Counted from the first letter of the stretch, positions 27,267-37,110 are shown. The stretch is DNA of 64,000 bases from an uncultured Flavobacteriaceae bacterium (GCA_947504035.1 CANNGA010000001.1:310001-374000); one strand, 5' to 3'. The notes: generated by a model not told the origin, from the letters alone. A program made the numbers and translations.

Positions 27267-27415
27267 GGAACAACACGTTATTGATACATATTTATTTATA
27301 GAGGAAATGATGCTGTTTGCAACATTAGTATTTAAGATTAATTTAGAATAGCGTTATTCGTTTTAAAAAGAAACGTACCTTTTTTTACCTAGACACAAAG
27401 TAAGAATACTAAGGG

Positions 27416-28276
27416 TTAGCCTTCAACATAATCCCAGTCTTTAATGGGCTCAAAACTAGCGTACCCTTCTTCAACAGAAGGGTGGTTTAAAACAGATTCT
27501 ACTGTAACCTCAGGCAGTATGTCATCTGCTAATCCGTTTTTAACAAAAATAAAATTGAATCCCAGCGCGTTTGAAGCCACTAATCTGTATCCTTTTTTAT
27601 GCGCTAGTTTGGTCATGGCAACAGGAGAAGCCCCATTGTAAACAGGATGTTTTCCTGGATATACATAATTAGCATCATAGGGTACCACAATGTTTCTTAG
27701 GCCGAATTCTCTATGCGTTTCAATAATTACGACTTTAGGGGATACAACATCTATAGCGTCCCAAACCCAATAATCATTACCATCGATATCAATTGATAAT
27801 AAACCAATGTCTCCTTTAAGTCCAGATGATTCAATTAATGCATTAACATTCTCACGTGTTACCTTAGCACATTTAAATTTAGGAGGGTAAAACCAGGGGT
27901 GAGGATATTTCTTGAAAAATTTCTGTCCTCGCTTTATGCTTTTTAAATTGCCATCTATAAAGAGGCCATGCCACCCAAAGTTAAAATATAAATTTGCAGA
28001 ATTACTGTTTACACCGTCATCAGATCCTATTTCAAGAAATGTTTTGTTTTCCATACCAAGAATGGAAAATATAAATAAGAGGATGCCATCCTCTTCAAAT
28101 TGAGAAAAAACCCTAAATCCAGTATCAGTTATAGACGGTAATTCATTTTTGTTTAACAGCTCTTTATATTTAAGATATAATTTTCTTTGTTCTATTTGCA
28201 CAGAAGGCGCAAATCGATCTTTAATTTTTAGAATAAGAAATCGATCTTTAAGAAAATTTTTGATTAATTTTTTCAT
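27416..28276 (-). CDS. FkbM-like SAM-dependent methyltransferase family protein
   Basis: 286 residues, cytoplasmic. FLEIGSDDGVNSNSANLYF looks like a Rossmann motif I (ExGxxDG), and IGLLSIDIDGNDYWVWDAI plus VVIIETHREFG are the later strands of an FkbM-type methyltransferase fold. The Gly-rich loop is slightly altered (EIGSDDG), so SAM binding is probable but not certain. The substrate is likely a sugar or cell-surface polymer. It is a lone gene with no glycosyltransferase neighbours. Confidence 0.6.
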   Translation of the reverse strand: MKKLIKNFLKDRFLILKIKDRFAPSVQIEQRKLYLKYKELLNKNELPSITDTGFRVFSQFEEDGILLFIFSILGMENKTFLEIGSDDGVNSNSANLYFNFGWHGLFIDGNLKSIKRGQKFFKKYPHPWFYPPKFKCAKVTRENVNALIESSGLKGDIGLLSIDIDGNDYWVWDAIDVVSPKVVIIETHREFGLRNIVVPYDANYVYPGKHPVYNGASPVAMTKLAHKKGYRLVASNALGFNFIFVKNGLADDILPEVTVESVLNHPSVEEGYASFEPIKDWDYVEG

Positions 28277-28404
28277 AAGGTTAAGCGTAATACTGATAGC
28301 ATTAAATGAACAAAGCGTATGAACAATCTTCTATAGTTGGATGTCAAATTTATTGATTTTTTTTATAAAATAGCGCGTATTGTAAATAGGCTATAAAAAA
28401 AACG

Positions 28405-28453
28405 TTAAAATCCTAAAAGTGCAGCTATTGCAGCTGCGCTTTTAGGATTTTAA
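28405..28453 (-). terminator. Terminator of the RND efflux operon
   Basis: Very strong hairpin: TTAAAATCCTAAAAG-TGCAGC facing GCTGCG-CTTTTAGGATTTTAA, followed in the minus direction by AACG and a run of eight T. It starts 32 nt past the permease stop. Confidence 0.88.
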
Positions 28454-28484
28454 TGGTATTCGGTTTTCTTTTTAGAGCTGTGTT

Positions 28485-31400
28485 TTAATGCGCTTTTGTA
28501 GTTAATTCCACATCTACTACACGATCTTTATACAACCACATTTTAAATAAGGTTACGAGGTAGAATAAAATAGGAACCACGATTAATGTCAGGAAAGTGG
28601 CTATAAATAAACCATAAATTACCGTCCATGCCAGAGGTCCCCAAAAGATAACATTATCACCACCAACATAAATATGAGGATTAAATTCGCTAAATAATGT
28701 AAAAAAGTTAATGTTTAAACCTGTAGCTAAGGGGATTAATCCTAAAATAGTAGTAATAGCCGTTAAGAGTACTGGGCGTAAACGCGCTTTACCGCCTTTT
28801 ACTATAGCTTCTATTAAATCTGGTTTCTGTATGTAGACGTCTTCGGCAATGTTAAGCTGTACTTTTTTTCTATCGATTAACAATTGGGTGTAATCCAGAA
28901 GCACCACACCGTTGTTTACAACAATTCCTGCAAGAGAAATGATCCCCATCATGGTCATCATGATAACAAAAGCACTACCTGTTATAACAATACCTCCAAA
29001 CACGCCAATAAGACTTAAAAAGATAGCGAGCATGATAATGGCTGGTTTTGATACTGAATTGAATTGAAAGATGAGGATAAAGAAAATTAATCCTAATCCA
29101 GTAAAGAAAGCACCCATTAAAAATGCCATTTGCTTATTTTGCTCTTCAATTTGACCGGTATAATCTATTTTAACATCATCTGGTTTTTCTGTGAAACTTT
29201 TCATTTCATTTTGAATTTTGGTAACAATAGCACCAGCATCTGTAAACCCAGGGGCTAAAGCAGAATAAAGGGTTACCACACGTTTTACACTTTTGTGCTT
29301 AATAGCACTAAAGCCAGATGAATTATTTTGATGGGCTACAGCAGATACAGGAACTTCTTTAATTTGTCCAGTGGCCATGTCCCTAAAGGTGATTTTTTGA
29401 TTAAAAATGGCACTGGTGTTATAACGGTTCTCTTTATTGAAACGTACATAAATATCGTAATCTTCGCCATCATTTTTATAGATGCCTGCTTTGGCTCCAA
29501 AGATAGAGTTACGCAGTTGTTGGCCTACTTGTCCTGCCGTAACACCTAATTCTCCTGCTTTTTTACGATCTATTTGAACCTTCATGGACGGTTTTGATTT
29601 ATTAACATCAATTTTTAGCTCGTCTATACCTTGGATGTTTTTGGTGTTAATGAAATCTTTCATTTTTTCGGCCGTAGCAATCAATTCGCCATAGTCTTTA
29701 CCTTCAATTTCAATATTAATAGGGTAACCAGCAGGAGGGCCTACGGCATCTTTTTCAACAGAAATGGCAACACCAGGGTAAATGCCTTTTAAAGCTTCTT
29801 GTACCTTTTTTAGCAATACGTTACTATCGGCACCGTCTCTAAATTTGTATTCGCGCATGGTTGCTGTAATTTTACCACGATGTGGCATTTCAGCAGCCGA
29901 TCCGCCATCGGTTTGCGGATTACCAGCACCTTCACCAACTTGAGATACCGCACTTTCTGTTAAGAAATTGAAGTCTCCTTTCATATAGGTGTTTTCATTT
30001 AAAACGGTATAGACCCGTTGCTCTATATCTTTGGTTATGGTATTGGTTTTTGCAATGTCTGTACCTTCAGGATATTCTATATATACAATAATTTGATTGG
30101 GGGTATTGTCTGGAAAAAACTCTACTTTGGTACGTTGGCTTCCAACAGATGCACCAAAGCCCATAAAGGCTATAATAAGCAGGATAAAAGTCATTACCGT
30201 TATCGCAATAGGTTTGCCGCCTTTTAGTGTAGCACGCAAAATACGTTCGTAAAAGCGTTCCCATTTGGGGAGTATTTTGTTTTGAAATCCGTTAGCCCAA
30301 CCTCTCAAAAAGAAACGATACGCCCAAAGCAATACTATGGTTGCGACCATAAGTGTACCGAAAGCTCTATAAGTACCCCCAAAAATTAATACGAGAATTC
30401 CCAAACCACCAACAATGGCAGAAATTTTAATGATATTTTTAAGCGGCATTTCTTTGTCTTCTATGGTCATGTATTGTGATACCAATACAGAATTAAAAAA
30501 GATGGCAACAAATAAAGAGGAGCCTAGTACCACCGAAAGTGTGATGGGGAAATAGATCATGAATTGTCCCATAACGCCTGGCCATAACCCTAAAGGAATA
30601 AAGGCGGCTACTGTAGTCGCAGTAGATATAATAATGGGGTATGCAATCTCGCCAATACCTTTTTTTGCGGCTTCTATGCGGCTCATACCTTCTTCGCTCA
30701 TTAAGCGGTAAACGTTTTCTACAACCACAATACCATTATCTACCAACATGCCTAAGCCCATAATTAATCCAAATAGAATCATGGTATTCATTGTATACCC
30801 CAGAAGGTTCAAAATCATAAGCGACATGAACATCGACATGGGGATGGCAAAGCCTACAAAGAGTGCGTTTTTAAATCCTAAAAAGAACATTAAAACAGTT
30901 ACTACTAATAGAATACCAAAAATGATGTTATTTACCAAATCGTCTACTTGGCCAATCGTTTTGGAGGATTGATCGTTGGCAATGGTTACCGTTAAATCTG
31001 GAGGAAATACATTGGCAACAGCGTCGGCTTTTATTTTTTGAATTTGCTCTGCGGCGTCTACCATGTTTTTGCCCGCACGTTTTTTAACGTCGAGCATGAC
31101 TACAGGGTGTCCAAACTCTCTGGCATAAGTTGTTTTGTCTTCGTCTTTAAAAGTCACTACAGCGACATCTCTTAGATAAATGGCGTTGCCACGTTCAGAC
31201 TTTATAACAAAGCTTTCCAGTTCTTCTGGTTTTTCAATTTCACCAATAATTCTAATGGTACGACGTTGGCCGCTGGTAATGAGGTTACCGGCAGACATGG
31301 TTAAATTTTCGCGACTAATTGTATTGATAATATCGTCAAAACTTACTTGGGCCGCCATCATTTTATAGATGTCTACGGCAATTTCAACTTCTTTTTCTTG

Positions 31401-31982
31401 TGCACCACGAATATCAACTTGTTTGATTTCCTGCAAACTCTCTATTTCATCTTCTAAATATTCCCCAAAGGCTTTAAGCTTATCAATAGGGTAGTCTCCA
31501 GAGATGTTAATGTTAAGTATGGGGATTTCTTCAGACATGCTTAAATCGAACACATTGGGCTCTACTTTAGCACCGTTAAATGTGGGCCAGTCCTCACTTG
31601 CTGTTTCAGAGTCTACCTCGTCTTTTACTTTTTGTTTAGCGGCTTCCACCGAAATATTTTCATCAAACTCTACAATTACAATAGAATAATCTTCTTGAGA
31701 AGTCGATGTAATTTCAACCACATTACTTACCGTTTTAAGTTTGTCTTCTATAGGGTCTGTAATGAGTTTCTCAATATCTTCTGCGGTATTTCCAGGATAG
31801 ATAGAACTAATGTAAATTTTAGTTTCTTTTATCTCAGGAAAGTTTTCTCGGGGCATGCTAAAATAGGCGCCCGTACCTAGAACTAAGATAAGTGCTATAA
31901 GCACATACATGGTTGTTTTATTATTAATCGCCCAAGACGACCACGCAAACTCTTTATCTACTTTTTTGTTTGTTTTTGCCAT
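28485..31982 (-). CDS. RND-family efflux permease (AcrB/MexF-like)
   Basis: 1165 residues, longer than the usual 1030-1050. It pumps drugs or other compounds across the envelope with the adaptor and outer-membrane protein encoded upstream. RND layout is clear: two sets of transmembrane helices, two large periplasmic loops, and TM4 LGMLVDNGIVVVENVYR near residue 410. Two oddities stand out. Residues about 514-560 hold two extra hydrophobic segments before the second half. The proton-relay residues differ from AcrB: Asp-Asn replaces Asp-Asp in TM4, and TM10 (SLAGIVVNNGVVLLDY) has Asn-Asn without the usual Lys. Last gene of the tetR operon. Confidence 0.9.
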   Translation of the reverse strand: MAKTNKKVDKEFAWSSWAINNKTTMYVLIALILVLGTGAYFSMPRENFPEIKETKIYISSIYPGNTAEDIEKLITDPIEDKLKTVSNVVEITSTSQEDYSIVIVEFDENISVEAAKQKVKDEVDSETASEDWPTFNGAKVEPNVFDLSMSEEIPILNINISGDYPIDKLKAFGEYLEDEIESLQEIKQVDIRGAQEKEVEIAVDIYKMMAAQVSFDDIINTISRENLTMSAGNLITSGQRRTIRIIGEIEKPEELESFVIKSERGNAIYLRDVAVVTFKDEDKTTYAREFGHPVVMLDVKKRAGKNMVDAAEQIQKIKADAVANVFPPDLTVTIANDQSSKTIGQVDDLVNNIIFGILLVVTVLMFFLGFKNALFVGFAIPMSMFMSLMILNLLGYTMNTMILFGLIMGLGMLVDNGIVVVENVYRLMSEEGMSRIEAAKKGIGEIAYPIIISTATTVAAFIPLGLWPGVMGQFMIYFPITLSVVLGSSLFVAIFFNSVLVSQYMTIEDKEMPLKNIIKISAIVGGLGILVLIFGGTYRAFGTLMVATIVLLWAYRFFLRGWANGFQNKILPKWERFYERILRATLKGGKPIAITVMTFILLIIAFMGFGASVGSQRTKVEFFPDNTPNQIIVYIEYPEGTDIAKTNTITKDIEQRVYTVLNENTYMKGDFNFLTESAVSQVGEGAGNPQTDGGSAAEMPHRGKITATMREYKFRDGADSNVLLKKVQEALKGIYPGVAISVEKDAVGPPAGYPINIEIEGKDYGELIATAEKMKDFINTKNIQGIDELKIDVNKSKPSMKVQIDRKKAGELGVTAGQVGQQLRNSIFGAKAGIYKNDGEDYDIYVRFNKENRYNTSAIFNQKITFRDMATGQIKEVPVSAVAHQNNSSGFSAIKHKSVKRVVTLYSALAPGFTDAGAIVTKIQNEMKSFTEKPDDVKIDYTGQIEEQNKQMAFLMGAFFTGLGLIFFILIFQFNSVSKPAIIMLAIFLSLIGVFGGIVITGSAFVIMMTMMGIISLAGIVVNNGVVLLDYTQLLIDRKKVQLNIAEDVYIQKPDLIEAIVKGGKARLRPVLLTAITTILGLIPLATGLNINFFTLFSEFNPHIYVGGDNVIFWGPLAWTVIYGLFIATFLTLIVVPILFYLVTLFKMWLYKDRVVDVELTTKAH

Positions 31983-32017
31983 TACTTAAATGCATTTTAA
32001 GTTTAAAATTTTGCGAT

Positions 32018-33190
32018 TTAACCTTGTGTTATCACCTTTACAGCCTGTCCGTCTTTAACACTTCTAGCGCCCTCATCGATAATTTCGTCGCCATTGGCAA
32101 TTCCAGATACTATTTCAATCGCATCGCCTTGTGTTTTGCCTGTTGTTATAATTGTGCGTTTAGCTTTTGCGGTTGTACCTTCTTTATCGGTAATGGTGTA
32201 TACGTATTGTTGGCCTTCAGCATTTTCAGAAATGATACTTTGCGGGATGAGAATGGCTTTAGGGTTGGTGTAGTCGTTTATTTTAAGCTTCGCTGTTAGG
32301 TTGGGCTTAATGCTCGCATCTTTGGTTTTAGGAAGCGCAATTTCTGCTTTAAAAGTTCTGTTGGCAGGGTTGATAAAGTTACCAGCCTGCCTTACTTTGG
32401 CGTCGATTGTTTTACCTAACACAGGGAAATTAACTTTAACGGTTTTACCAGTTACAATGTTTGCGATGTAGCGTTCTGGTACATCGGTTTCAATATACAT
32501 ATTGTCTAAATTGATAAGACGAAATAATTGAGACTGCCCAGGAGCAACAACGCTTCCTTGCTCGGAAATAACATCATCTATGGTTCCTGAAAATGGTGCG
32601 CGCACTATCGTTTTTCCAACTTGTTGTTCGAGTTGGTTAACGGCTTGTTCTTGGGCTTCGTAAGAGGACTTGGCTTGTAAAAACTGAATTTCACTCCCTA
32701 TTTTTTGATCCCATAAGCGTTTTTGACGTTCAAAGGTAGTACGCGCCAAATCAGCCTGAATTTTTAGTTGCGCAACTTGTTGGCTTAAACCACCATCGTC
32801 TATTTTAGCTAAGGTTTGGCCCTTGCGTACGCGTTGGCCTTCTTTAACGTAGACGCGGGTTAATACCCCCGAATACTCAGGATAAATTACTAGGTTTTGT
32901 TTGGTGTCTACACCGCCTTGTAACTCTACATAATGTTCGAAAATTGCTGTTTTGGCAGCAAACGTGGTGATTAAAGGAATTTTAGATTGTGGATCTAAGA
33001 TTTTTATGCTTTTCTCAAGTTGTTTGAGTTGATTGGTGATTTCTTGAGACTTTGTATCTAATTCTGCTTTCTTTTGTCGAATCAATTCAAGATCATTAGA
33101 CGCAATAATAGTTTCAATAGATGCTGTTTTATCTCCACCACAGGAATTTAAGACTATGGCACTTATTAATATTAGGCTTATATATTTCAT
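32018..33190 (-). CDS. RND efflux periplasmic adaptor (membrane fusion protein), lipoprotein
   Basis: 390 residues with lipobox VLNSC (Cys17). N-terminal helical hairpin (RQKKAELDTKSQEITNQLKQ), then the split biotinyl-lipoyl domain (VYVKEGQRVRKGQTLAKIDDG and IVRAPFSGTIDDVISEQGSVV), and beta-barrel and membrane-proximal domains. It joins the inner-membrane permease to the TolC-like channel. It lies 13 nt downstream of the channel gene and 35 nt upstream of the permease gene in one operon. Confidence 0.92.
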   Translation of the reverse strand: MKYISLILISAIVLNSCGGDKTASIETIIASNDLELIRQKKAELDTKSQEITNQLKQLEKSIKILDPQSKIPLITTFAAKTAIFEHYVELQGGVDTKQNLVIYPEYSGVLTRVYVKEGQRVRKGQTLAKIDDGGLSQQVAQLKIQADLARTTFERQKRLWDQKIGSEIQFLQAKSSYEAQEQAVNQLEQQVGKTIVRAPFSGTIDDVISEQGSVVAPGQSQLFRLINLDNMYIETDVPERYIANIVTGKTVKVNFPVLGKTIDAKVRQAGNFINPANRTFKAEIALPKTKDASIKPNLTAKLKINDYTNPKAILIPQSIISENAEGQQYVYTITDKEGTTAKAKRTIITTGKTQGDAIEIVSGIANGDEIIDEGARSVKDGQAVKVITQG

Positions 33191-33203
33191 TTGGATTGAT
33201 TTT

Positions 33204-34544
33204 TTAATTTTTAATGGTATTAGAAATGGTTTCTAGCGTCGCTTTACTGGTGATGACATTAAGCATGGCTTGTAAAAGTTCTTGTTGTGCGCTGTACAGT
33301 TGTACTTGTGCTTGTCTCAACTCAAAACTAGAACCAATACCTTCAAAAAGTTTTGTCTGGTTTTTTTGTTCTATGCGTTCAGCAAGGTTTAAGTTTTCTT
33401 TTTTGTTATTGAAATCTTCTATCGCAAATTGATAATCGCTTTTGGCCTTAGCAATTTGAAGTTTTATACGTTGTTCTGTATCGCTTAGTTCTGCTTTAGA
33501 TTTTTCTAAATTGATTTTAGCGCGTTGTGTTCGTGCGCTTTTTAAACCAGATCCGAAAATAGGAATCTTAACATTTGCGCCAAACACCGCATACCCAAAA
33601 TAATCTTGATCACTTTTCAGAAAGTCAAAACTATTACTAAAAGAGGTGTAGCCTCCAGATAAAAAGGCTCCTATGGTAGGCAAAGTTCTGCTTCTTTCAA
33701 GTTTAACTAAGAGCTCTTTACTGGTTTTATCATTTTCAGCGATTAAATAATCTACTGTAGATGTAATACTAAAGGCTGCATTTGCAAAGTTAAGATCGAT
33801 GTTTTTAGAGGTTAAAGCCTCTAAATCTTCAGTAAGAATCGATGTGGCGTCTACGGGTCTGCCAATGGTCATGTTTAGCATTTGGTAACTTACGTCTTTA
33901 AGTCTTAAGCTATTATTTAGATGACTTTTTATACCAGATAGTGTAATTTGAAGTTGCTGTACGCTTTCTTCTTCTTCCAATCCATTTTCGTAAATCTTGG
34001 TAATTTCTTTGAGGTTTTTCTCTAAGACCGCCTTATTTTTTTCTAAAATAGCTACACTCTTTTCAGCTAATAATACGTTCCCATAAGCATTGATAACGTT
34101 GTTTCTAATTTCTAAATCTGTTTTTGTTTTAGCATTTTTAGATATTTCCAAAAACACTTTAGCAGACTGAAGCCCTACAATGTATGACCCGTCAAAAATT
34201 AATTGTGTTAATGTTGCAGAGGCATTGACGTTTTGCTCTGTTCCAAAAATGACAGGCACCAATTCTGAATTAGGGTTTCCAAAATCACTAGGAATAACAG
34301 TAACTTGTTGCTTTAAAAAGTTTTGATAATCGATATTACCATCAATTTGAGGTAATCCTGTAGCGATGGTTTCCCATTTTTGTTTTTTGGCAGCCTCAAT
34401 ATCGAGAGCGGCACCATTGGCTGCAGTATTATGCGCTAAGGCATAATCTATAGCTTCTTGTAAAGAAAACTGTTTTGTCTCATTTTGCGCTACAAGTGTT
34501 ATGGTAAAGCATAAACAGACAAAAAAGATGAGTTTGTTTTTCAT
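33204..34544 (-). CDS. TolC-family outer-membrane efflux channel
   Basis: 446 residues with a signal peptide ending TLVAQ. The two-fold helical repeat of the outer-membrane efflux family is visible: FSLQEAIDYALAHNTAANGA at the start, and the coiled-coil arms AEKSVAILEKNKAVLEKNLK and RTQRAKINLEKSKAELSDTE. It forms the exit duct of the RND pump. The gene begins 1 nt after the tetR stop codon, so translation is linked to the regulator. Confidence 0.92.
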   Translation of the reverse strand: MKNKLIFFVCLCFTITLVAQNETKQFSLQEAIDYALAHNTAANGAALDIEAAKKQKWETIATGLPQIDGNIDYQNFLKQQVTVIPSDFGNPNSELVPVIFGTEQNVNASATLTQLIFDGSYIVGLQSAKVFLEISKNAKTKTDLEIRNNVINAYGNVLLAEKSVAILEKNKAVLEKNLKEITKIYENGLEEEESVQQLQITLSGIKSHLNNSLRLKDVSYQMLNMTIGRPVDATSILTEDLEALTSKNIDLNFANAAFSITSTVDYLIAENDKTSKELLVKLERSRTLPTIGAFLSGGYTSFSNSFDFLKSDQDYFGYAVFGANVKIPIFGSGLKSARTQRAKINLEKSKAELSDTEQRIKLQIAKAKSDYQFAIEDFNNKKENLNLAERIEQKNQTKLFEGIGSSFELRQAQVQLYSAQQELLQAMLNVITSKATLETISNTIKN

Positions 34545-34545
34545 T

Positions 34546-35151
34546 TTAGGATTGATTTGAATTGATGTGAGTGTTTAATATGTCTAAACCCTTAGGGGTA
34601 CAGATACCTCGTAAGTGGTATTCTAAATAATTATTCATAAGCATATGCATTGAAAATGTATCCTCAGGAAAAAGGTCTTTGTCTTTTATTACGGTAACAC
34701 CATTAAAGTAGAGTCTTGCAATAAAATCGATATGAATGTCTTTTCTATAAAGCCCAAGGTTTACACCTCTATCTAAGTTTTTAGTAACACAGTCTTGCAT
34801 GACACAAAATTGCTTGTCTTTTAGAGTGTTGAATATAGCAGGGTAGTATTTCTGCAATTGATATTGAGGAGACGATTTTTCATCTTTAAGATGCTCCATT
34901 ACAAATTGTTTGATACTGTAAATTTCTTCTATAGGGTTGGTTTCCAGTTCACAAATGTGATTGATGCCATTTGATATGAATTCAAATAAATACATTGTGG
35001 TTGCTTCTACCAGTTTGGTCTTATTATCAAAATGCTGGTAAATGGTTTTTTTAGACATGCCTATTTTATTTGCAATGTCGTCCATGGTTACACTTTTAAA
35101 GCCATAGCTTAAAAATAAATCTGTAGCGTGTTTTAAAATTTTATCTTTCAT
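34546..35151 (-). CDS. TetR-family repressor of the RND operon
   Basis: 201 residues. N-terminal TetR helix-turn-helix (KHATDLFLSYGFKSVTMDDI, NKIGMSKKTIYQHFDNKTKL) and a helical ligand domain. It is the first gene of the tetR-tolC-adaptor-permease operon. A near-perfect 28-bp inverted repeat lies directly upstream of its -7 box, so autorepression and induction by a pump substrate are likely. The start codon lies only 7 nt from the -7 element. Confidence 0.92.
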   Translation of the reverse strand: MKDKILKHATDLFLSYGFKSVTMDDIANKIGMSKKTIYQHFDNKTKLVEATTMYLFEFISNGINHICELETNPIEEIYSIKQFVMEHLKDEKSSPQYQLQKYYPAIFNTLKDKQFCVMQDCVTKNLDRGVNLGLYRKDIHIDFIARLYFNGVTVIKDKDLFPEDTFSMHMLMNNYLEYHLRGICTPKGLDILNTHINSNQS

Positions 35152-35158
35152 AACAGTG

Positions 35159-35199
35159 CAAAGGTACGAATGGAAACTTTAGAAACATTTAAAGTTTCC
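35159..35199 (-). promoter_or_regulatory. TetR operator and promoter of the efflux operon
   Basis: Inverted repeat GGAAACTTT (35172-35180) and AAAGTTTCC (35191-35199), 9-bp perfect arms with a 10-bp centre. A perfect -7 element TACCTTTG (minus strand) lies at 35159-35166, so the repeat covers the -15 to -40 region of the promoter, the normal place for a TetR-type repressor. Confidence 0.75.
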
Positions 35200-35273
35200 T
35201 AAGTTTTAATGTTTTTTAACATATACTTTACATAGCATCATTTTTTTAGCTTGATTTCCTTTATTTTTGTGCG

Positions 35274-36248
35274 ATGCTTACGATAGAAACTTACCAGAAA
35301 GTGTTTATTGCTCATTTAGAGCAGTACAGTGTAGAACGCGAACCCAAAAATTTATATGCGCCTATAAATTATATTTTAGGATTAGGTGGCAAACGCTTAC
35401 GACCAGTACTCACCTTAATGACTGCCGATGTCTTTGATGGGGATTACAAAACGGCGCTTAATGCGGCTTTAAGTGTTGAGGTATTTCATAATTTTTCATT
35501 GGTACATGATGATATTATGGACGCTGCACCTTTAAGACGCGGTCAACAAACGGTACATGAAAAATGGGATACCAATACAGGAATTCTGTCTGGAGATGCC
35601 ATGCTTATTTTGGCGTATCAATTGTTTGAAGGGTATGCACCAGAGCGCTTTAAGGCTTTGGTTGAAGTGTTTAGCAAAACGGCTGTAGAAGTTTGTGAAG
35701 GGCAGCAATACGATGTCGATTTTGAAACACGAACCGATGTGACCATTCCTGAGTATTTGAAAATGATTGAATATAAGACTGCTGTTCTTGTAGGTGCTGC
35801 AATGAAAATGGGAGCTATAATTGCTGGAGCTAGTCGTGCAGACCAGAATGCTATTTATGAGTTTGGTAAGAACTTAGGAATTGCTTTTCAATTACAAGAT
35901 GATTATTTAGATGCTTTTGGAGATCCAAAGACCTTTGGAAAACAAGTTGGAGGTGACATTATAGAGAATAAGAAAACGTATTTGTATTTAAAAGCATTAG
36001 AGTTTTCTAACACTACAGATAAAGCAGAATTAGAGCGTTTGTTTGCGTCTCACCCAGAAGATACTGCTGCTAAAATTGAAATTGCTAAAGCATTATTTAA
36101 TAGTTCTGGAGCTGCGGCGGCAACCAAAGCGGCCATACAAACGTATACATATAAAGCATTTGCTGTTTTAGAAGCTTTAGAGATTGCAACCTCTAAGAAA
36201 ACACTTTTAAAGGCATTTGGTGAAAATTTAATGACACGTACTGTATAA
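35274..36248 (+). CDS. Polyprenyl diphosphate synthase (trans-isoprenyl)
   Basis: 324 residues. Both Asp-rich motifs are present: D79-D-I-M-D83 in LVHDDIMDAAPLRRG and D209-D-Y-L-D213 in FQLQDDYLDAFGD, with GGKRLRP at the substrate site. It elongates allylic diphosphates with isopentenyl diphosphate to make farnesyl, geranylgeranyl or longer chains, for example for the menaquinone side chain. Chain length cannot be fixed by eye. A -7 TATTTTTG at 35262-35269 ends 4 nt before the ATG. The next gene overlaps its stop by 1 nt. Confidence 0.9.
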   Translation: MLTIETYQKVFIAHLEQYSVEREPKNLYAPINYILGLGGKRLRPVLTLMTADVFDGDYKTALNAALSVEVFHNFSLVHDDIMDAAPLRRGQQTVHEKWDTNTGILSGDAMLILAYQLFEGYAPERFKALVEVFSKTAVEVCEGQQYDVDFETRTDVTIPEYLKMIEYKTAVLVGAAMKMGAIIAGASRADQNAIYEFGKNLGIAFQLQDDYLDAFGDPKTFGKQVGGDIIENKKTYLYLKALEFSNTTDKAELERLFASHPEDTAAKIEIAKALFNSSGAAAATKAAIQTYTYKAFAVLEALEIATSKKTLLKAFGENLMTRTV

Positions 36249-36598
36249 TGCAATGGCCTACTAATTTTGAACGTCTTATAGCGGAAGCGACAGCGCAAAC
36301 GTTGTATGAAAAATTACTTGTGCAACTTCAAAAAGATTTTTTACTTGCCAATGTTGATTTAGAGTTAGATGCAGAGGTATCCCCAAGTCGTTTAAAATTG
36401 GTACTTCATGAGACTGTGTATAAATTGATACAAGAAAAATTTACAGAATATCTAAATGTATTATATATTATTGATGTTCCAGAAACGGCTGTAAAAGCCT
36501 TAGATGGAACAGATCTTGTCAAACTCTCGGAAGAGGTGGCTTTTCTTATTTTAAAGCGTGAATGGCAAAAGGTATGGTTTAAACATAAATATGCTTAA
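36248..36598 (+). CDS. Hypothetical protein coupled to the polyprenyl synthase
   Basis: 116 residues, soluble, mostly helical, no recognised motif. The start overlaps the upstream stop as TAATG, so translation is coupled. Charged, with a C-terminal EEVAFLILKREWQKVWFKHK. I know this only as a flavobacterial neighbour of unknown role. Its stop shares TTAA (36595-36598) with the opposite gene. Confidence 0.6.
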   Translation: MQWPTNFERLIAEATAQTLYEKLLVQLQKDFLLANVDLELDAEVSPSRLKLVLHETVYKLIQEKFTEYLNVLYIIDVPETAVKALDGTDLVKLSEEVAFLILKREWQKVWFKHKYA

Positions 36599-37110
36599 AA
36601 ATACACTCTAATAAAAGGAATTAGAGGATCTACATAAATACTATCATCTTCATCGAACAGCACATTGTAACGCACTCCAAAAGTAACACTTCCATTTCTA
36701 AAGCCAGCCCCAAAAAATAGAGCAGGAGACCAGAAGTTTTCATTGGGGAGTTCTAAGTTGCTGTCAAATCTACGGTTTACGTTTAGCTGTTCGAATTCTG
36801 CAGAAATTTGTACGGTTGGTAGTACATTGTAAAGTCCAATAATATTAGCGCCCAGTATAGTGGTTTTAGAAATGTCCTTTTGAGTGTTATAGGTCATATT
36901 AAGACCTGCACCCAAGGCAAAATGCGAATCAAACTCGTAAATGGCAGAGGGTGCTAGAGTAGCACCAAAAAAGCCATCGCCAAAGTTGAGACCAAAACTA
37001 CCACCGTATTTTAATGTTTTCCAAAAAGAAGTTGTGTTGTCTTGCGCTTTACCAATGAAAGGGCTTAAAATTAAAATTAGGAGGACGAGTGGTTTGAGTT
37101 TACTACACAT
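36595..37110 (-). CDS. Small outer-membrane beta-barrel protein
   Basis: 171 residues from the ATG at 37110 (MCSKLKPLVLLILILSPFIG, then KAQ), which gives a standard signal peptide; the frame is open further up but without coding character. The mature part alternates aromatic/Gly strands (YGGSFGLNFGDGFFGATL, ALGAGLNMTYN, ALFFGAGFRNGSVTFGV) and ends in aromatic Phe, typical of an 8-strand outer-membrane barrel. Role unknown. Confidence 0.7.
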   Translation of the reverse strand: MCSKLKPLVLLILILSPFIGKAQDNTTSFWKTLKYGGSFGLNFGDGFFGATLAPSAIYEFDSHFALGAGLNMTYNTQKDISKTTILGANIIGLYNVLPTVQISAEFEQLNVNRRFDSNLELPNENFWSPALFFGAGFRNGSVTFGVRYNVLFDEDDSIYVDPLIPFIRVYF

